Assembly (NCBI GenBank): GCA_015178975.1
Contig: WHVD01000037.1
Span: forward strand, 62,001-126,000
DNA length: 64,000 nucleotides
Reading direction: 5' to 3'
Source of the DNA: Hysterangium stoloniferum
Lineage: Eukaryota; Basidiomycota; Agaricomycetes; Hysterangiales; Hysterangiaceae
Part shown: positions 11,938 to 21,317 of the stretch, one piece after another
How the letters are laid out: each line of letters starts with the position of its first letter
Position numbering within the stretch: position 1 is the first letter of the stretch
Notes under the pieces: generated by a model
What the model saw: the letters and a program-made list of their open reading frames with translations, nothing else
Databases searched by the model: none
What the model was told of the DNA's origin: nothing
Translations under genes and position numbers: made by a program

Positions 11938-13247
11938 ATGACTTTAACAGAATACCATGATTTGCCTCAGATGATCCATTCTATACAGGAAACGTATCCT
12001 AATATCTTGGATCAACCAAATCTAGGTACCCTCCTCCCCTCTCTTTTACTAGCCCTCATCACTCGAGACACCAATCTCATCGTCAGTACAACTCAACCGT
12101 CTCAGCTGCAAAAATCAATCATCAAGGTGTGTGCATCCTCATTCATTATGCCAGCCTAGTCGTCATCCCAACTACAGCTCCTTTCCGTCGTATTCGGTTT
12201 ACAAGCCAAAAAAGTCAAAGTTCGTTCGGTCCAATCCCCTACCCAGTTCCTCGAATCCCTATTCCTTTCTACTACATCAGACTCATCCTCCTCATCCTTG
12301 CAAAGACGCAAATCCCGTGCTAGCTTTAACCGTTCTGTGTCTGCACCTCGCCCACCCTCAAGTACCTTCACAGAGCGCTCCGATGGCACTGCCCCTCCCC
12401 GCCATGATAGCCGTCTGCCTCGCTACAAAACTGATTCTGTAGTACGGTACGACGGTAATTCCCAAGTATCCTCTCGGCTCCCTCAGGTGGTTGTGATTTG
12501 CCATCTAGAACGGGCAGGGAGACATGCCCACCTTGCCCTCGCTGATGCCTTACGTAGCCGACGCATCACCACGGATAGTGGCGTATGGAATCTCCCTATG
12601 GGGTTTTTCGTGATTGATGTATCGGCTATCGGAGATGTTTCGGAGAGGCCAACTATTCATCCTAGCCTTGTTTGTAGTCGTTTCATATATGGGAGGTATT
12701 CAGCTGAAGTTTCAATGTATAGCTTGACCACTTTGCTTTCAGCGTCACATTAGCTCACAGCAACAATTCTACACCATCTGTTTCCCCTCCTTCTCCACAG
12801 TTACGTTCGTTTCCTTTACCATCTCCGAATCCAAAGCCTCCTCTCTTCCCACACGACAAACTCCCGTCCCCAGATGTCGTGCATGCCTCCCCCTTTATCA
12901 TTAACTATACCACTGCGATTCTTACAGCAGCGCGCCACCATCCAGAACTCGACGGAACGCTTTTAACTGCCCGGTGTGTCAAAGATGCTGAACGTCTGAT
13001 TCGCGCTTCCGCGCTTGTCTTCCGGCAAGATGAACGCAACACGCTCACCGAGGCCCATGTCCGCCGGGTAATACCGCCTATCCTTGCCCACCGGCTGCGT
13101 GTCAGGGATAACCCCCGAGAACAAATTATGGGTATCCTCTCGCAGGACGCGGGTGCCAGAAACTGGGGTAAAACCCAATTGGAGCAAACGAAACTAAACC
13201 GACGCTCTATCAAAGCCATTCTCGCCGAGATTTTGATTGAAGTATAA
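11938..13247 (+). CDS. Mg-chelatase/ChlI-lid-like AAA-related protein
   Basis: Exons 11938-12126, 12178-12669 and 12723-13247, all phase 0, give 401 residues. The C-terminal part resembles the alpha-helical lid of ChlI/MoxR-type AAA proteins: SPFIINYTTAILTAARHHP, LDGTLLTARCVKDAERLIRA, VRRVIPPILAHRLRVRD. A middle segment (VVVICHLERAGRHAHLALAD, then NLPMGFFVIDV) sits where a Walker B region would be. I see no Walker A motif (GxxxxGK[ST]), so ATP hydrolysis is doubtful. Fungi make no chlorophyll, so the role is not magnesium chelation. The gene is divergent from the membrane-protein gene and ends 38 bp from the convergent RNase P subunit gene. Confidence 0.75.
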
Positions 13248-13285
13248 TCCGTGTCGGTTAATTCAAGTGCACTTATTCTGGTAAA

Positions 13286-14062
13286 CTACTCCATAGCTTG
13301 GATAATTTCATTACCTCTAAAAACGACATGACCGGCGTCCGAGCGTGCAAACAGAGGCAATGAATGGGCGAGCTTCTCCTTTCGTTTCTTGCGCCGATTC
13401 GACGGTTGTGGTGTAGATATGCCCGAAAGGGCACCGGGCGTTTCCAATGGGCTCGGCAATGGTCCTGCTGTGAGTTGGGTTGCAACGATATCAGAAATAG
13501 GCTGAGGTGTATTGGGTGCGGGTATCGCGCGTGATGTATTGCAAGACAAGCAAGTGTACACCATCTTTTTTCCTACGCGAGATGAGCCTGTGCCAGGCAT
13601 GTTTAGAGACGGGTGCCGCTCTGGAGATATATGTACATACCTTTCAGTCGTACCGATGCTGTCGTGCCAGGTAAAAGAACAGTATCGCATCTTGTGCATA
13701 ATGTCCTCTTTACATTTGGATCCCTGGAGTGTACCATAGTCAGACTAGAACGATGAAATAAAAGAGTAGAGAATGGAGAAGACGTACATGCGAACGACGC
13801 TCTTACGCCCTATTACACGCATGCAATGTATGTAGCTGCTGCCTAGGTCTCCAAGAGTCGCCACACGTTTTCGCTTTCCCTGATCTTTTCTCGAAGCATT
13901 AATAGCTCCATCCACTTGTTGTCCCATGGCAGTTGTCGACACATGAATTCCGTGTAGATACGCACTAGCCTGATACAGGAAGTTGAGTCTCTGAAATATC
14001 TCCCTATTCGGAACGCCACTCGGATGAGGAGCATCGTCCTTTCCCTTCAAATTTTTGACCAT
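13286..14062 (-). CDS. Rpr2/Rpp21/Snm1-type RNase P/MRP protein subunit
   Basis: Exons in transcript order: 13788-14062, 13641-13723, 13286-13587; introns 13724-13787 and 13588-13640 (branch CTAAAC). Total 660 nt, 219 residues plus stop. The first exon carries REIFQRLNFLYQASAYL and, near its end, the helix RVIGRKSVVRM. The spliced product gives VKRTLCTRCDTVLLPG and MVYTCLSCNTSR, i.e. two CxxC pairs forming the zinc ribbon of this family. The protein binds the RNA of RNase P (or MRP) and takes part in tRNA 5' processing; that is family knowledge. The start chosen, MVKNLKGKDDAPHPSGV, matches the family's short basic N terminus; an in-frame upstream ATG exists but would crowd the divergent ZCCHC9-like gene 52 bp away. 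Confidence 0.9.
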
Positions 14063-14114
14063 CGGTAGCTTCGAAGGGTGGCTTATATAAGCGCCCGCTA
14101 CCCACATTTTAACC

Positions 14115-15207
14115 ATGACAAGAATAACGAATTTTGGCCGAAAAAGAACGTATCTACAAGCAGGCTTTGGCCAAACCGATACAGATAAGCAGGATAGCCA
14201 TGTGGAGGAAATTGTGGAAGCTTCTCCGAACGATACAAGCCTGCCAGCCACGAAAAAACCGCGGAGAAAGTCCAAGGCTACTGCTACTACTGAGGAGGAG
14301 GGTGTGACGCACACTGGGGAGGATCAACTAAACTCACAACAGGAGACTGAAGTTATCACACATAAAAAGGTGAAAACGGGTATAAAACGACGACGAGAGG
14401 GCGAGCAATATGATCGAGGTGGGTAGCAGCTCTATGCTATTCTTCTAGACCCTCATCCGATTATTTATTGGTTTTCTTCAGCGGCAGCATCTGAAAAGAG
14501 ACGACTGAAACGCATTGCCGAAAAACAAACACATATGACATGTCTCGGGTGTAGAAAGAAAGGCCACATCGTTAAAGATTGTCCTGTTGCCCTGACGGCT
14601 CTACATGGCGATGATGGAGAAGGCGAAACCGCTGCTGCCGCAACTCCCGCAAAGAGCGCAGTTGGACTATGTTATCGGTATGGGCGGAACATACATACAT
14701 TCACGTTGTTTCCATCTAATGCCTAATGCCTACGCAGATGCGGCAGCAGCCGCCATAACCTCTCCCGCTGTAAAAAGCCTGCCAATCCTCAAAAACCTCT
14801 ACCTTTCGCATCGTGTTTCGTATGTTCACAAAAAGGTCATCTTGCCTCGTCATGTCCACAGAACCAAGGCAGAGGGATTTATCCCAACGGCGGATCGTGT
14901 AAACTCTGCAATCAGACCAGTCACCTTGCGAAGGATTGTTCACTCCGAGCTACAGGTGAGTCTATTCCTTAGTGTGACATTTGAACATTATCTTAACTTC
15001 CTTCTCAAAAAAATAGAAGCAGCCTCGAAGAGTAATCTGATGCTCGGTGATGTACGGACCGAGGGTGGCGCGGACGAGGACGATTTCCATGTCATAAAAC
15101 GACGGCGAGATGTCGTGGAAAAGGAAGAAACTGTCCTACAAAAACTAGCCAACAAACCTGAAGTTTTTATTGCAAAACCGAAGCCGAAAGTTGTGGTCTT
15201 CCGATAA
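14115..15207 (+). CDS. ZCCHC9-like CCHC zinc-knuckle RNA-binding protein
   Basis: Exons 14115-14418, 14482-14677, 14738-14955 and 15017-15207; phases close to 909 nt, 302 residues. Four consecutive knuckles are read after splicing: CLGCRKKGHIVKDC, CYRCGSSRHNLSRC, CFVCSQKGHLASSC and CKLCNQTSHLAKDC. The second knuckle exists only across the 14678-14737 intron, which confirms the model. The N terminus is basic and disordered (KKPRRKSKA, GIKRRREGEQYD), and the end is KPKPKVVVFR. The four-knuckle layout matches ZCCHC9 and its fungal relatives, which are nucleolar/nuclear RNA-binding proteins; Air1/2 (five knuckles) is the alternative. It is transcribed divergently from the RNase P subunit gene across only 52 bp. 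Confidence 0.9.
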
Positions 15208-15431
15208 TAGCCTAACTTCCTCGAATATTTCCCTTCCGTATTATACAACACCGACCCTATTAATAAAATCGATGGCGAACTCGCATGCAAAGTCTCAGCC
15301 TGAATGATTATTTTTAGCTAATTTTCACGTCGCAAATTGAGAGGTACTTCTTTCAGTTCCATGGATAGCGAGAGGGGCACACCTACAAATAAGTTAACTG
15401 ATGTGGATGCAACATTTTATGGAGTTCCTAC
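15208..15431. other. Intergenic region between convergent genes
   Basis: About 220 bp of 3' flanks of the ZCCHC9-like (+) and F-box (-) genes. Nothing else seen. Confidence 0.5.
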
Positions 15432-16960
15432 TCAAATCGAATGCTTGTAGAGCCACATCGGGCCTAATTATTTGGTGTTATGACTATCAACATCATTTCA
15501 AATAGAGTTGCTCACCAACAGGATCGTCTACATCATGAAATATGGTTGTCCATGTGCCTAATGCACCACAAGCCGAACCCACACCGCCAATTTGGACAGC
15601 TTCATTGCTTATGAAAAATTCAACTTGGTGTTGCAATGAATGTTACAATTTAATAAACGTGCCTTTGTATGAATTGACCTGGTTCTTCCAAAACCTGCAA
15701 GCGATATGTGAACACAAAATGTCAAAATTGGGCGAGTTACATACGAAAGACCACCGAATTTGATTATCTGGCGACATGTATACTTGCCCTGCAATACGCG
15801 AAATACCCTTGACTTCCCCTACGAAATGAATTTTAGGGCGATCTTTTTTTCCGGGACATTGTTCTACGCGCGTGACACAAAGGTTGAAGTCAAGACAGCG
15901 TGCCACGCCCTCAAACTCTTCGTCCTCGAAAATGGCCAGATCGGGTTCACTTCCATTTGCCTATATAACAGTTGTTAGCTATAGTCTAAAAGGATATATA
16001 GTGGATTCTCGCATTCGTTCTATTAAAAGCTAGGAAAAATGGTGTGAGTATATGTGAATCATACTGAAAATAAACATAGGAATCCTTATCCATACCTACA
16101 ACTTCGCGATGATCGCAGGAGCAGAAAATAACTTGCCACTTCCCCGTGATGCCTGCCCAATCCCTCTTATCCGTGACCCCGCAGTCTGCAGGTGACCGCG
16201 GTTGAAGACTTGTCAGATTCATGAGCAACCCAAGTTGCTCTGGAGAGGCAATAGACATAACATTCATGGTTATGACCAGCTGTATCATGAATATATGGCC
16301 CCAATTCACACAACCGCTCCCGTCAGGTAAGAATGGGCCATAATCATTACGATGGTGGTAATGGCGCAGATTATACACGAAGTATCGAGCTCGCGGACGT
16401 TCTTGGGCTACTCTAATGGCAGCGCCATAACCAAAATAAACCCTGAGGCGGTAAGCTAGCTGGATCTTGGTTTGGCCAGGGCTGGTAATAATATTACGGA
16501 CAGTTGAAGAATCATCTTCGAATTGGGACATATGATCGTTTCCGTCAAAGAGTCTCTGGAGGGTTTGTAAGTTGGACGAAGGAGAGGGAGATGGGCGTGC
16601 ATGTGCAATCATCTCGTTTACAGCATAAAGAAATTCCTGATCCTGTTCCACACGCAGTGAAGCTGAACGAAGCTTATTGCTCGCAGCAACCCATCGTTGG
16701 AGCATTGCATCCCAATGGACTTTGGCATTGACAGGATCTGTCTGTGAAAGACGAGGGTCGTCAAATTCGGCCTGTCTAAGGAATAATGTTCGCCAGAAGT
16801 GACTGTCTTCAGGATGGTATACCAACCGACGATAGGCTTTGCATGTCTGTGCGAAAGCTGAGACGGTAACAGGAGAGCAGCAAAAGAGGATAGCCTCTAC
16901 GACCTCGAAAGGCAGGTGTGTTATTTGTGTATGTGGTCGCGACGTTGGAAGGGAGTGCAT
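15432..16960 (-). CDS. F-box protein of the Agaricomycete type
   Basis: Starts MHSLPTSRPHTQITHLPFEV, with the F-box helix region ITHLPFEVVEAILFCCSPVT followed by CKAYRRLVYHPEDSHFWRTL. The 3' exons are 15745-15960, 15679-15694, 15516-15623 and 15432-15463, with introns 15695-15744, 15624-15678 and 15464-15515. Joining them gives SPDNQIRWSF, VLEEPVEFFISNEAVQIGG, GVGSACGALGTWTTIFHDVD and the end GPMWLYKHSI. One exon is only 16 nt. Splicing between about 15,961 and 16,110 is unresolved (one intron of about 140 nt, or two). F-box proteins link substrates to SCF ubiquitin ligases. The large Agaricomycete family is expanded and fast-evolving, and the substrate cannot be told. Confidence 0.85.
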
Positions 16961-18339
16961 GGCCAGCTACGGAGTCAACGAGGGACAGTGTAAGAGTAAG
17001 GCGGTGGTTGGCGTTAAAGCAAATCTCGTTATCGGTGTGGGATGAAATCCCAGCTATAATTATTATTCGCTTTCGCATCGATTAAATCAGACCTGATGGG
17101 ATGACTGATCGCATGACTTCATCACTGAAAAAGTCCGATCATTCGTAGGTCACAAATCTAATTTCACGGTATTCAGGACCATTTCCTTTTCTTTTTTTTT
17201 CTTTTTTGTGGAACGTTTGGGTAGGATGGCAAGTAGCATGCATAGCCTCTCTGCCGTATATCTGTTGCCATGTGCCAGGCAAAACAGAAATAAGAAGCAT
17301 AAGGCATAAACATAGAACTAAGGAGGACCACGAGGAAATGCCGTTACGCACGCCAGCCACCGCTAACAGTGTGGAAATGAGAGCATGTAACTTAAACCCC
17401 GGAGACGTCATTTAGGCGTAAACACCGTACATAATTCCTTCACTTACCCCAGATCCCAATTGCGAGCCTTCGGGGTTTGGCTTTCCTTCTATACCTTAAC
17501 GTGCTTGTGGACAGTATATCTGTGTGTATCTTATTACTCAATATGTGTTCCCACTGTTTCTCAGCTTCCCCGTTCGATACTTCCTGAGCGCGTCCAAAAA
17601 AACTAATTTAAACTCGAGAGACTTTCACGGGAGGGTCTTTGGTTGCCTATTCACCGGCCGTTTCTTGAACTGTTGTCTCAAGCCACAGCCCATTTCTTCA
17701 CCTCCCTCTCCGCACTCTCCTCAAAAGCCTTCATCTCACTTTAAACTCCTTCTCAAAGGTCTCCCTCTTTCTCTTAGGATCGTTTCTCGCGTGAGTTCCG
17801 TATGATTAATCCGACGATAGCCACAGTGGTTGTTAGAGACATTATACCCAGCCATCCAGGATTGAAAAAGGTCAGATTGTCCGCAACTTGCTTAACGAGC
17901 TCAGCACAGCGTTTTAGGCCTTGTAGTTTGTAGCCTGAATATATATAAATTACTGTAAAAGCACCTACTCCTCAAAATATCATAAACTCGGCCAAATGGC
18001 CTCTGAATAGGTGATACTACATTGGAATAGGTGGGCATTCAAGATTGGGATTTATATAGCCATTTTGACATGATCAGCAAGTTTAATCGAGGGTGGACTT
18101 AGGCCGCCTATTGTCACTTGATTTTTTGCAATAGAATGCAGGGGCCTGTTATGATCCATTCCCAGATATTTTAATATTCCAATATAACCTTCCATTCTTG
18201 AATATTCCAATATTCCAATGTATCCTCTGCCTCTGGAAACTTACTAATCTCCAGACATACCAAACTTCACCCTTGTTCTGTATTTGGTAACTTGTCCATT
18301 GACAAGTATTCATTCATTTGTTTTATTATGTTCTTGTTC
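16961..18339. other. Transition from gene-dense DNA to repeats; no supported gene
   Basis: Contains pyrimidine-rich sequence and AT-rich stretches (18,140-18,250 repeats AATATTCCAATA-like words). A minus-strand 90-codon frame at 17,139-17,411 has one hydrophobic stretch (SLVLCLCLMLLISVLPG) but ends in a purine tract and has no visible partner exons. It may be chance or part of an F-box leader. Confidence 0.4.
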
Positions 18340-18880
18340 TGTCACAACTGTCACAGTCACAAAATTGTCACAAAATATTCAAGGTAACTTTCGACAACTC
18401 TTCAACTCATCTTTGACACATTGATTTATCTTTGACAAAACTCTGACTCAACATTCTATTTGACATCTTCAACACCCTTGAATTTATTTGATGAACATTC
18501 GACTTACATTCGACTTGTCTCATTTCAACATCATATGTATGTGATTTCATTCATAGGTCATAGTTTAATCATAGTTTAATGAAGAAAGGTATAAAAGGGC
18601 AATCAGAAGAGCAAAGGATCTCAGTCAGAAAATCTCTCCATTGCATATTAATTATCTGTATTATTAATCTGCCTCTCAATCTTGTCTTACATGATTGTCG
18701 AAACTCTTCGACATTAACATCTGTGAGCCTTTGCAAATGGTATTAGCCTCTCACTTCATTGACAGGGTGAATCTATACTTCGTTGAATGAGGCTTCTGTA
18801 TTCAGTTTAGTAGAATATATTACAATTATTATTATTATTATTATTATTCGACTTAATTGAAGGAAATTTGATTCATGTCA
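18340..18880 (+). repeat. LTR-B family solo LTR (older copy)
   Basis: Begins TGTCACAACTGTCAC and ends GATTCATGTCA, as the intact LTR-B copies do, with a TATA box (GTATAAAAGGGC at about 18,590) and AGTCAGAAAAT about 35 bp downstream. At 541 bp it is longer than the 429-bp copies. It includes a short ATT microsatellite near 18,825. Flanking 5-mers (TGTTC / AGGTC) do not match, so the target duplication is lost. Confidence 0.75.
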
Positions 18881-18886
18881 AGGTCC

Positions 18887-19172
18887 ATGTTACGACCAGA
18901 AATCCTGCCTGGACTCTGGGTACTAACTTATACACACCCACGCCCTTGTGATGTATCAGCATCATCTCATAATATTCTCTTAATTTTCTGTGGATTATTT
19001 AATATTCTTTTGAATTTATTGTATTTTTTACTATGTTTATTGTGAAAAATAGGCCTTATTCCTTTTGACTTCGCATAAATAATAGCATATATGGACTCAT
19101 ATTATGCTATTATTACTTAAATTATTTATTATAATTTTTAACTAATTATTTATATTTTATTTACTTAGTTAT
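18887..19172 (+). repeat. LTR-A fragment followed by AT-rich filler
   Basis: About 63 bp from 18,887 match the start of LTR-A (TGTTACGACCAGAAATCC..). The remainder to 19,172 is AT-rich with no gene. Confidence 0.6.
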
Positions 19173-19634
19173 TGTTACGACCGGACAAATCCCGCCGGAC
19201 TCCGGGTACTAACTCGTACGCCCCCACGTGCTACAAGCACCAATTGTCTGTTTATAGGATTTCCCGCCTGGACTCCGTTACGTTAAGACTCGTTATGTTC
19301 GACCTCATTAAGACACATATCAGTCACCGGACTTCCCCCGGACCCCGTCTCTGTCTATGTCCGTCTTCGTCCCACGCACCAGTCACCGGAACCCGCTTAG
19401 AATCCCGTCACCGCTCTAATTGAGCCCCGTTCCCGTTTTAGTCAAATGACCTGTCACGATTTAGGACTCCGCTCCCGCTCCGTTTCCCGTTATGGGTTAT
19501 GCTTTGTCACAATTCAGACTCTGCTCCGTTCCGTCCCGTTCCTAACACCAATTTGGTGTTTACTATTCCCATTTTATGTTTTGCTCGTTTCGTCTCATTA
19601 TTACTGGATTCGGTATGTCATGCATTCCACGGTC

Positions 19635-19678
19635 TATATAAACTGGCAGATGTTGTACATACAATCCAGTCAGAAAAT
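19635..19678 (+). promoter_or_regulatory. LTR promoter: TATA box and predicted transcript start
   Basis: TATATAA at 19,635-19,641; about 33 bp downstream is AGTCAGAAAAT (19,668-19,678), the reverse complement of the primer-binding site. TATA spacing fits transcription starting at AGTCAG. Inference from spacing and complementarity. Confidence 0.65.
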
Positions 19679-19903
19679 TAGCTTAGATTCCCCCCAGTAA
19701 TCTAATACATTTTCCTCTCTAAACCCTACTCTTATCAGACCGCTCGCACTAGTCGGAGCCCACGGGCTCTGGCGCATCTATCTCTCTCGACTATCTCGAT
19801 TCACGACTCACGACTCACAACCTACGACTCACAACCCACAAACCCCCGCCCGGACTCCCCGGGATTCCCGTCCGCCTGTCTGAAATTGGACAATACGATC
19901 TAG

Positions 19904-19937
19904 CGAGGGCGCAGCCTATAAGCTGAAGCCAAGTCCT
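19904..19937 (+). other. Conserved U5 stem-loop motif (LTR-A copy)
   Basis: GGGCGCAGC-CTATAA-GCTGAAGCC can fold as GGC/GCC plus CAGC/GCTG with a 6-nt loop. Near-identical motifs occur in LTR-A, -C and -G copies through the window (for example 29,161, 31,636, 40,460, 51,670 and 60,164). Confidence 0.65.
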
Positions 19938-19993
19938 ACCGGATATCCCGCGGGTTTCTCCGGAAACCCGGCCTGAGTGTGTATCCTAACAGT

Positions 19994-20004
19994 ATTTTCT
20001 GACT
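19994..20004 (+). other. Primer-binding site of self-priming type
   Basis: ATTTTCTGACT lies two bases after the 5' LTR and is the exact 11-nt reverse complement of the predicted transcript 5' end (19,668-19,678). No tRNA-complementary TGG-type site is seen. In S. pombe Tf1, 11 nt of the mRNA 5' end prime reverse transcription in this way. Confidence 0.65.
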
Positions 20005-20027
20005 AATACTCGCAGATTGTTTTCATT

Positions 20028-21317
20028 ATGCCACCAAGAAGAAGTACACGCGCACAGTCATCAATGCCTGGACCGTCGACTCTTCATTCCCCGTTAACTC
20101 TGTATACCAGTCAGACGCTTGCGAACCAGTCGGAACCCATGGAAGAAGCCCGCATCGAAGAAATCCCGGAAGACCTGGACGAATCCGAGCGCGAGGACGA
20201 TTCCGTGGCCCCCGACAAGGGCAAAGGTGTCGAAATCCCTTCTGAAAATCCTCCGCCTTTTCAATGACCGAACACGAGGGATCCTACTTCTGAGTTTTTA
20301 GCAGGTACTATAGATAAATTCATGACGCACCTGCTAGAAGAACGAAAAAGAAAGGAACAAGAACCTCCACGGTCAAAAGTCAATGCTCCAGAACCCTTCA
20401 CGGGTTCCAACCCAAACAAACTCTCTACTTTCCTCATGCAATGTCGTTTCAATTTCCGCGATCGCGCCGCTGCATTCTCCACGGACTCCCGAAAAGTCAA
20501 CTACGCACTTTCATATTTGTCGGGATCCGCGTTGAAATGGTTCGAACCGGCTTTTAGTGGGATTACCGAGGAAGAGCCGCTCTGGCTTGAAAATTGGGAA
20601 GCTTTTGTTGAGGAGCTTGAAACTAACTTCGGCCCGTATGACCCGACAGGAGAAGCAGAGAATAGTCTCACAAATCTTCGTATGAAGGACACGCAGCGCA
20701 TCACGGACTACATCGTCCAATTCAATAATCTTGCAGCTCGTTGTCAGTGGGGCGATCCCGCTCTCCGCCACCAATTCTACGCCAGTCTGCCGTCCCGCCT
20801 TAAAGACGAAGTCTCGAAAGGAGAAGATGGCAAGCCAAAAACCCTGTCCCGTATGTGCCTCAAAGCTCAAAACGCGGATGCACGTTATTGGGAACGTCGC
20901 GCGGAAGTTGCCCGCGAGACATCCGCGGACAAAATAAACAAGTCCAAGGACAAAAACAATAACACCAATTTGTCAACCAGCAACCAGAACTCCACGCAAT
21001 CCGACAAGAAGAACGATAAAAAGTCTTCGAACAACAACAACAATAAGGACAATAAGGACAACAACAAGGGTCAACAGTCCGGCAAGCAAGCCGGAAAACC
21101 CGACCTCTCAGGCAAACTCGGACCTGATGGCAAATTGACTCCACAAGAAAGACAACGTCGTATGGACAACAACCTCTGTCTCTTGTGCGGGAAACCCGGT
21201 CATCGAGTCCCGGAATGTCTGCTGGCAAAAGCAAACTCTTCAAAGGGTCGATCAGCCAAGGCCTCCACGGAAACCCCGTCGAAGGATAAACTGGCTGCCG
21301 ATTCGAAAAAAGAGTAA
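20028..21317 (+). pseudogene. Gypsy gag with one in-frame stop
   Basis: ATG at 20,028 (MPPRRSTRAQS). The frame runs to 21,317 but has TGA at 20,265-20,267, before PNTRDPTSEFLAG. The capsid-like retrotransposon gag region includes LSYLSGSALKWFEPA and DYIVQFNNLAARCQWGD, followed by a low-complexity N/K/D linker and one zinc knuckle, CLLCGKPGHRVPEC. Without the stop the product is about 429 residues. It forms the particle and binds RNA. The stop fits CGA or CAA changed to TGA. Confidence 0.9.

Larger units (their letters stand above)
19173..19991 (+). repeat. 5' LTR of the Gypsy element (LTR-A)
   Basis: TG..CA ends (TGTTACGACCGG..CCTAACA). By eye it differs from the 3' LTR at about 19 sites, nearly all CpG transitions. 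Carries a TATA box, a predicted transcript start, and the shared U5 stem-loop at 19,904-19,937. Confidence 0.95.

Noticed and set aside
17139-17411. Small secreted or membrane protein on the minus strand
   Set aside because: One hydrophobic run only, ends in a purine tract, no supporting exons or similarity; kept as uncertain in the intergenic entry.
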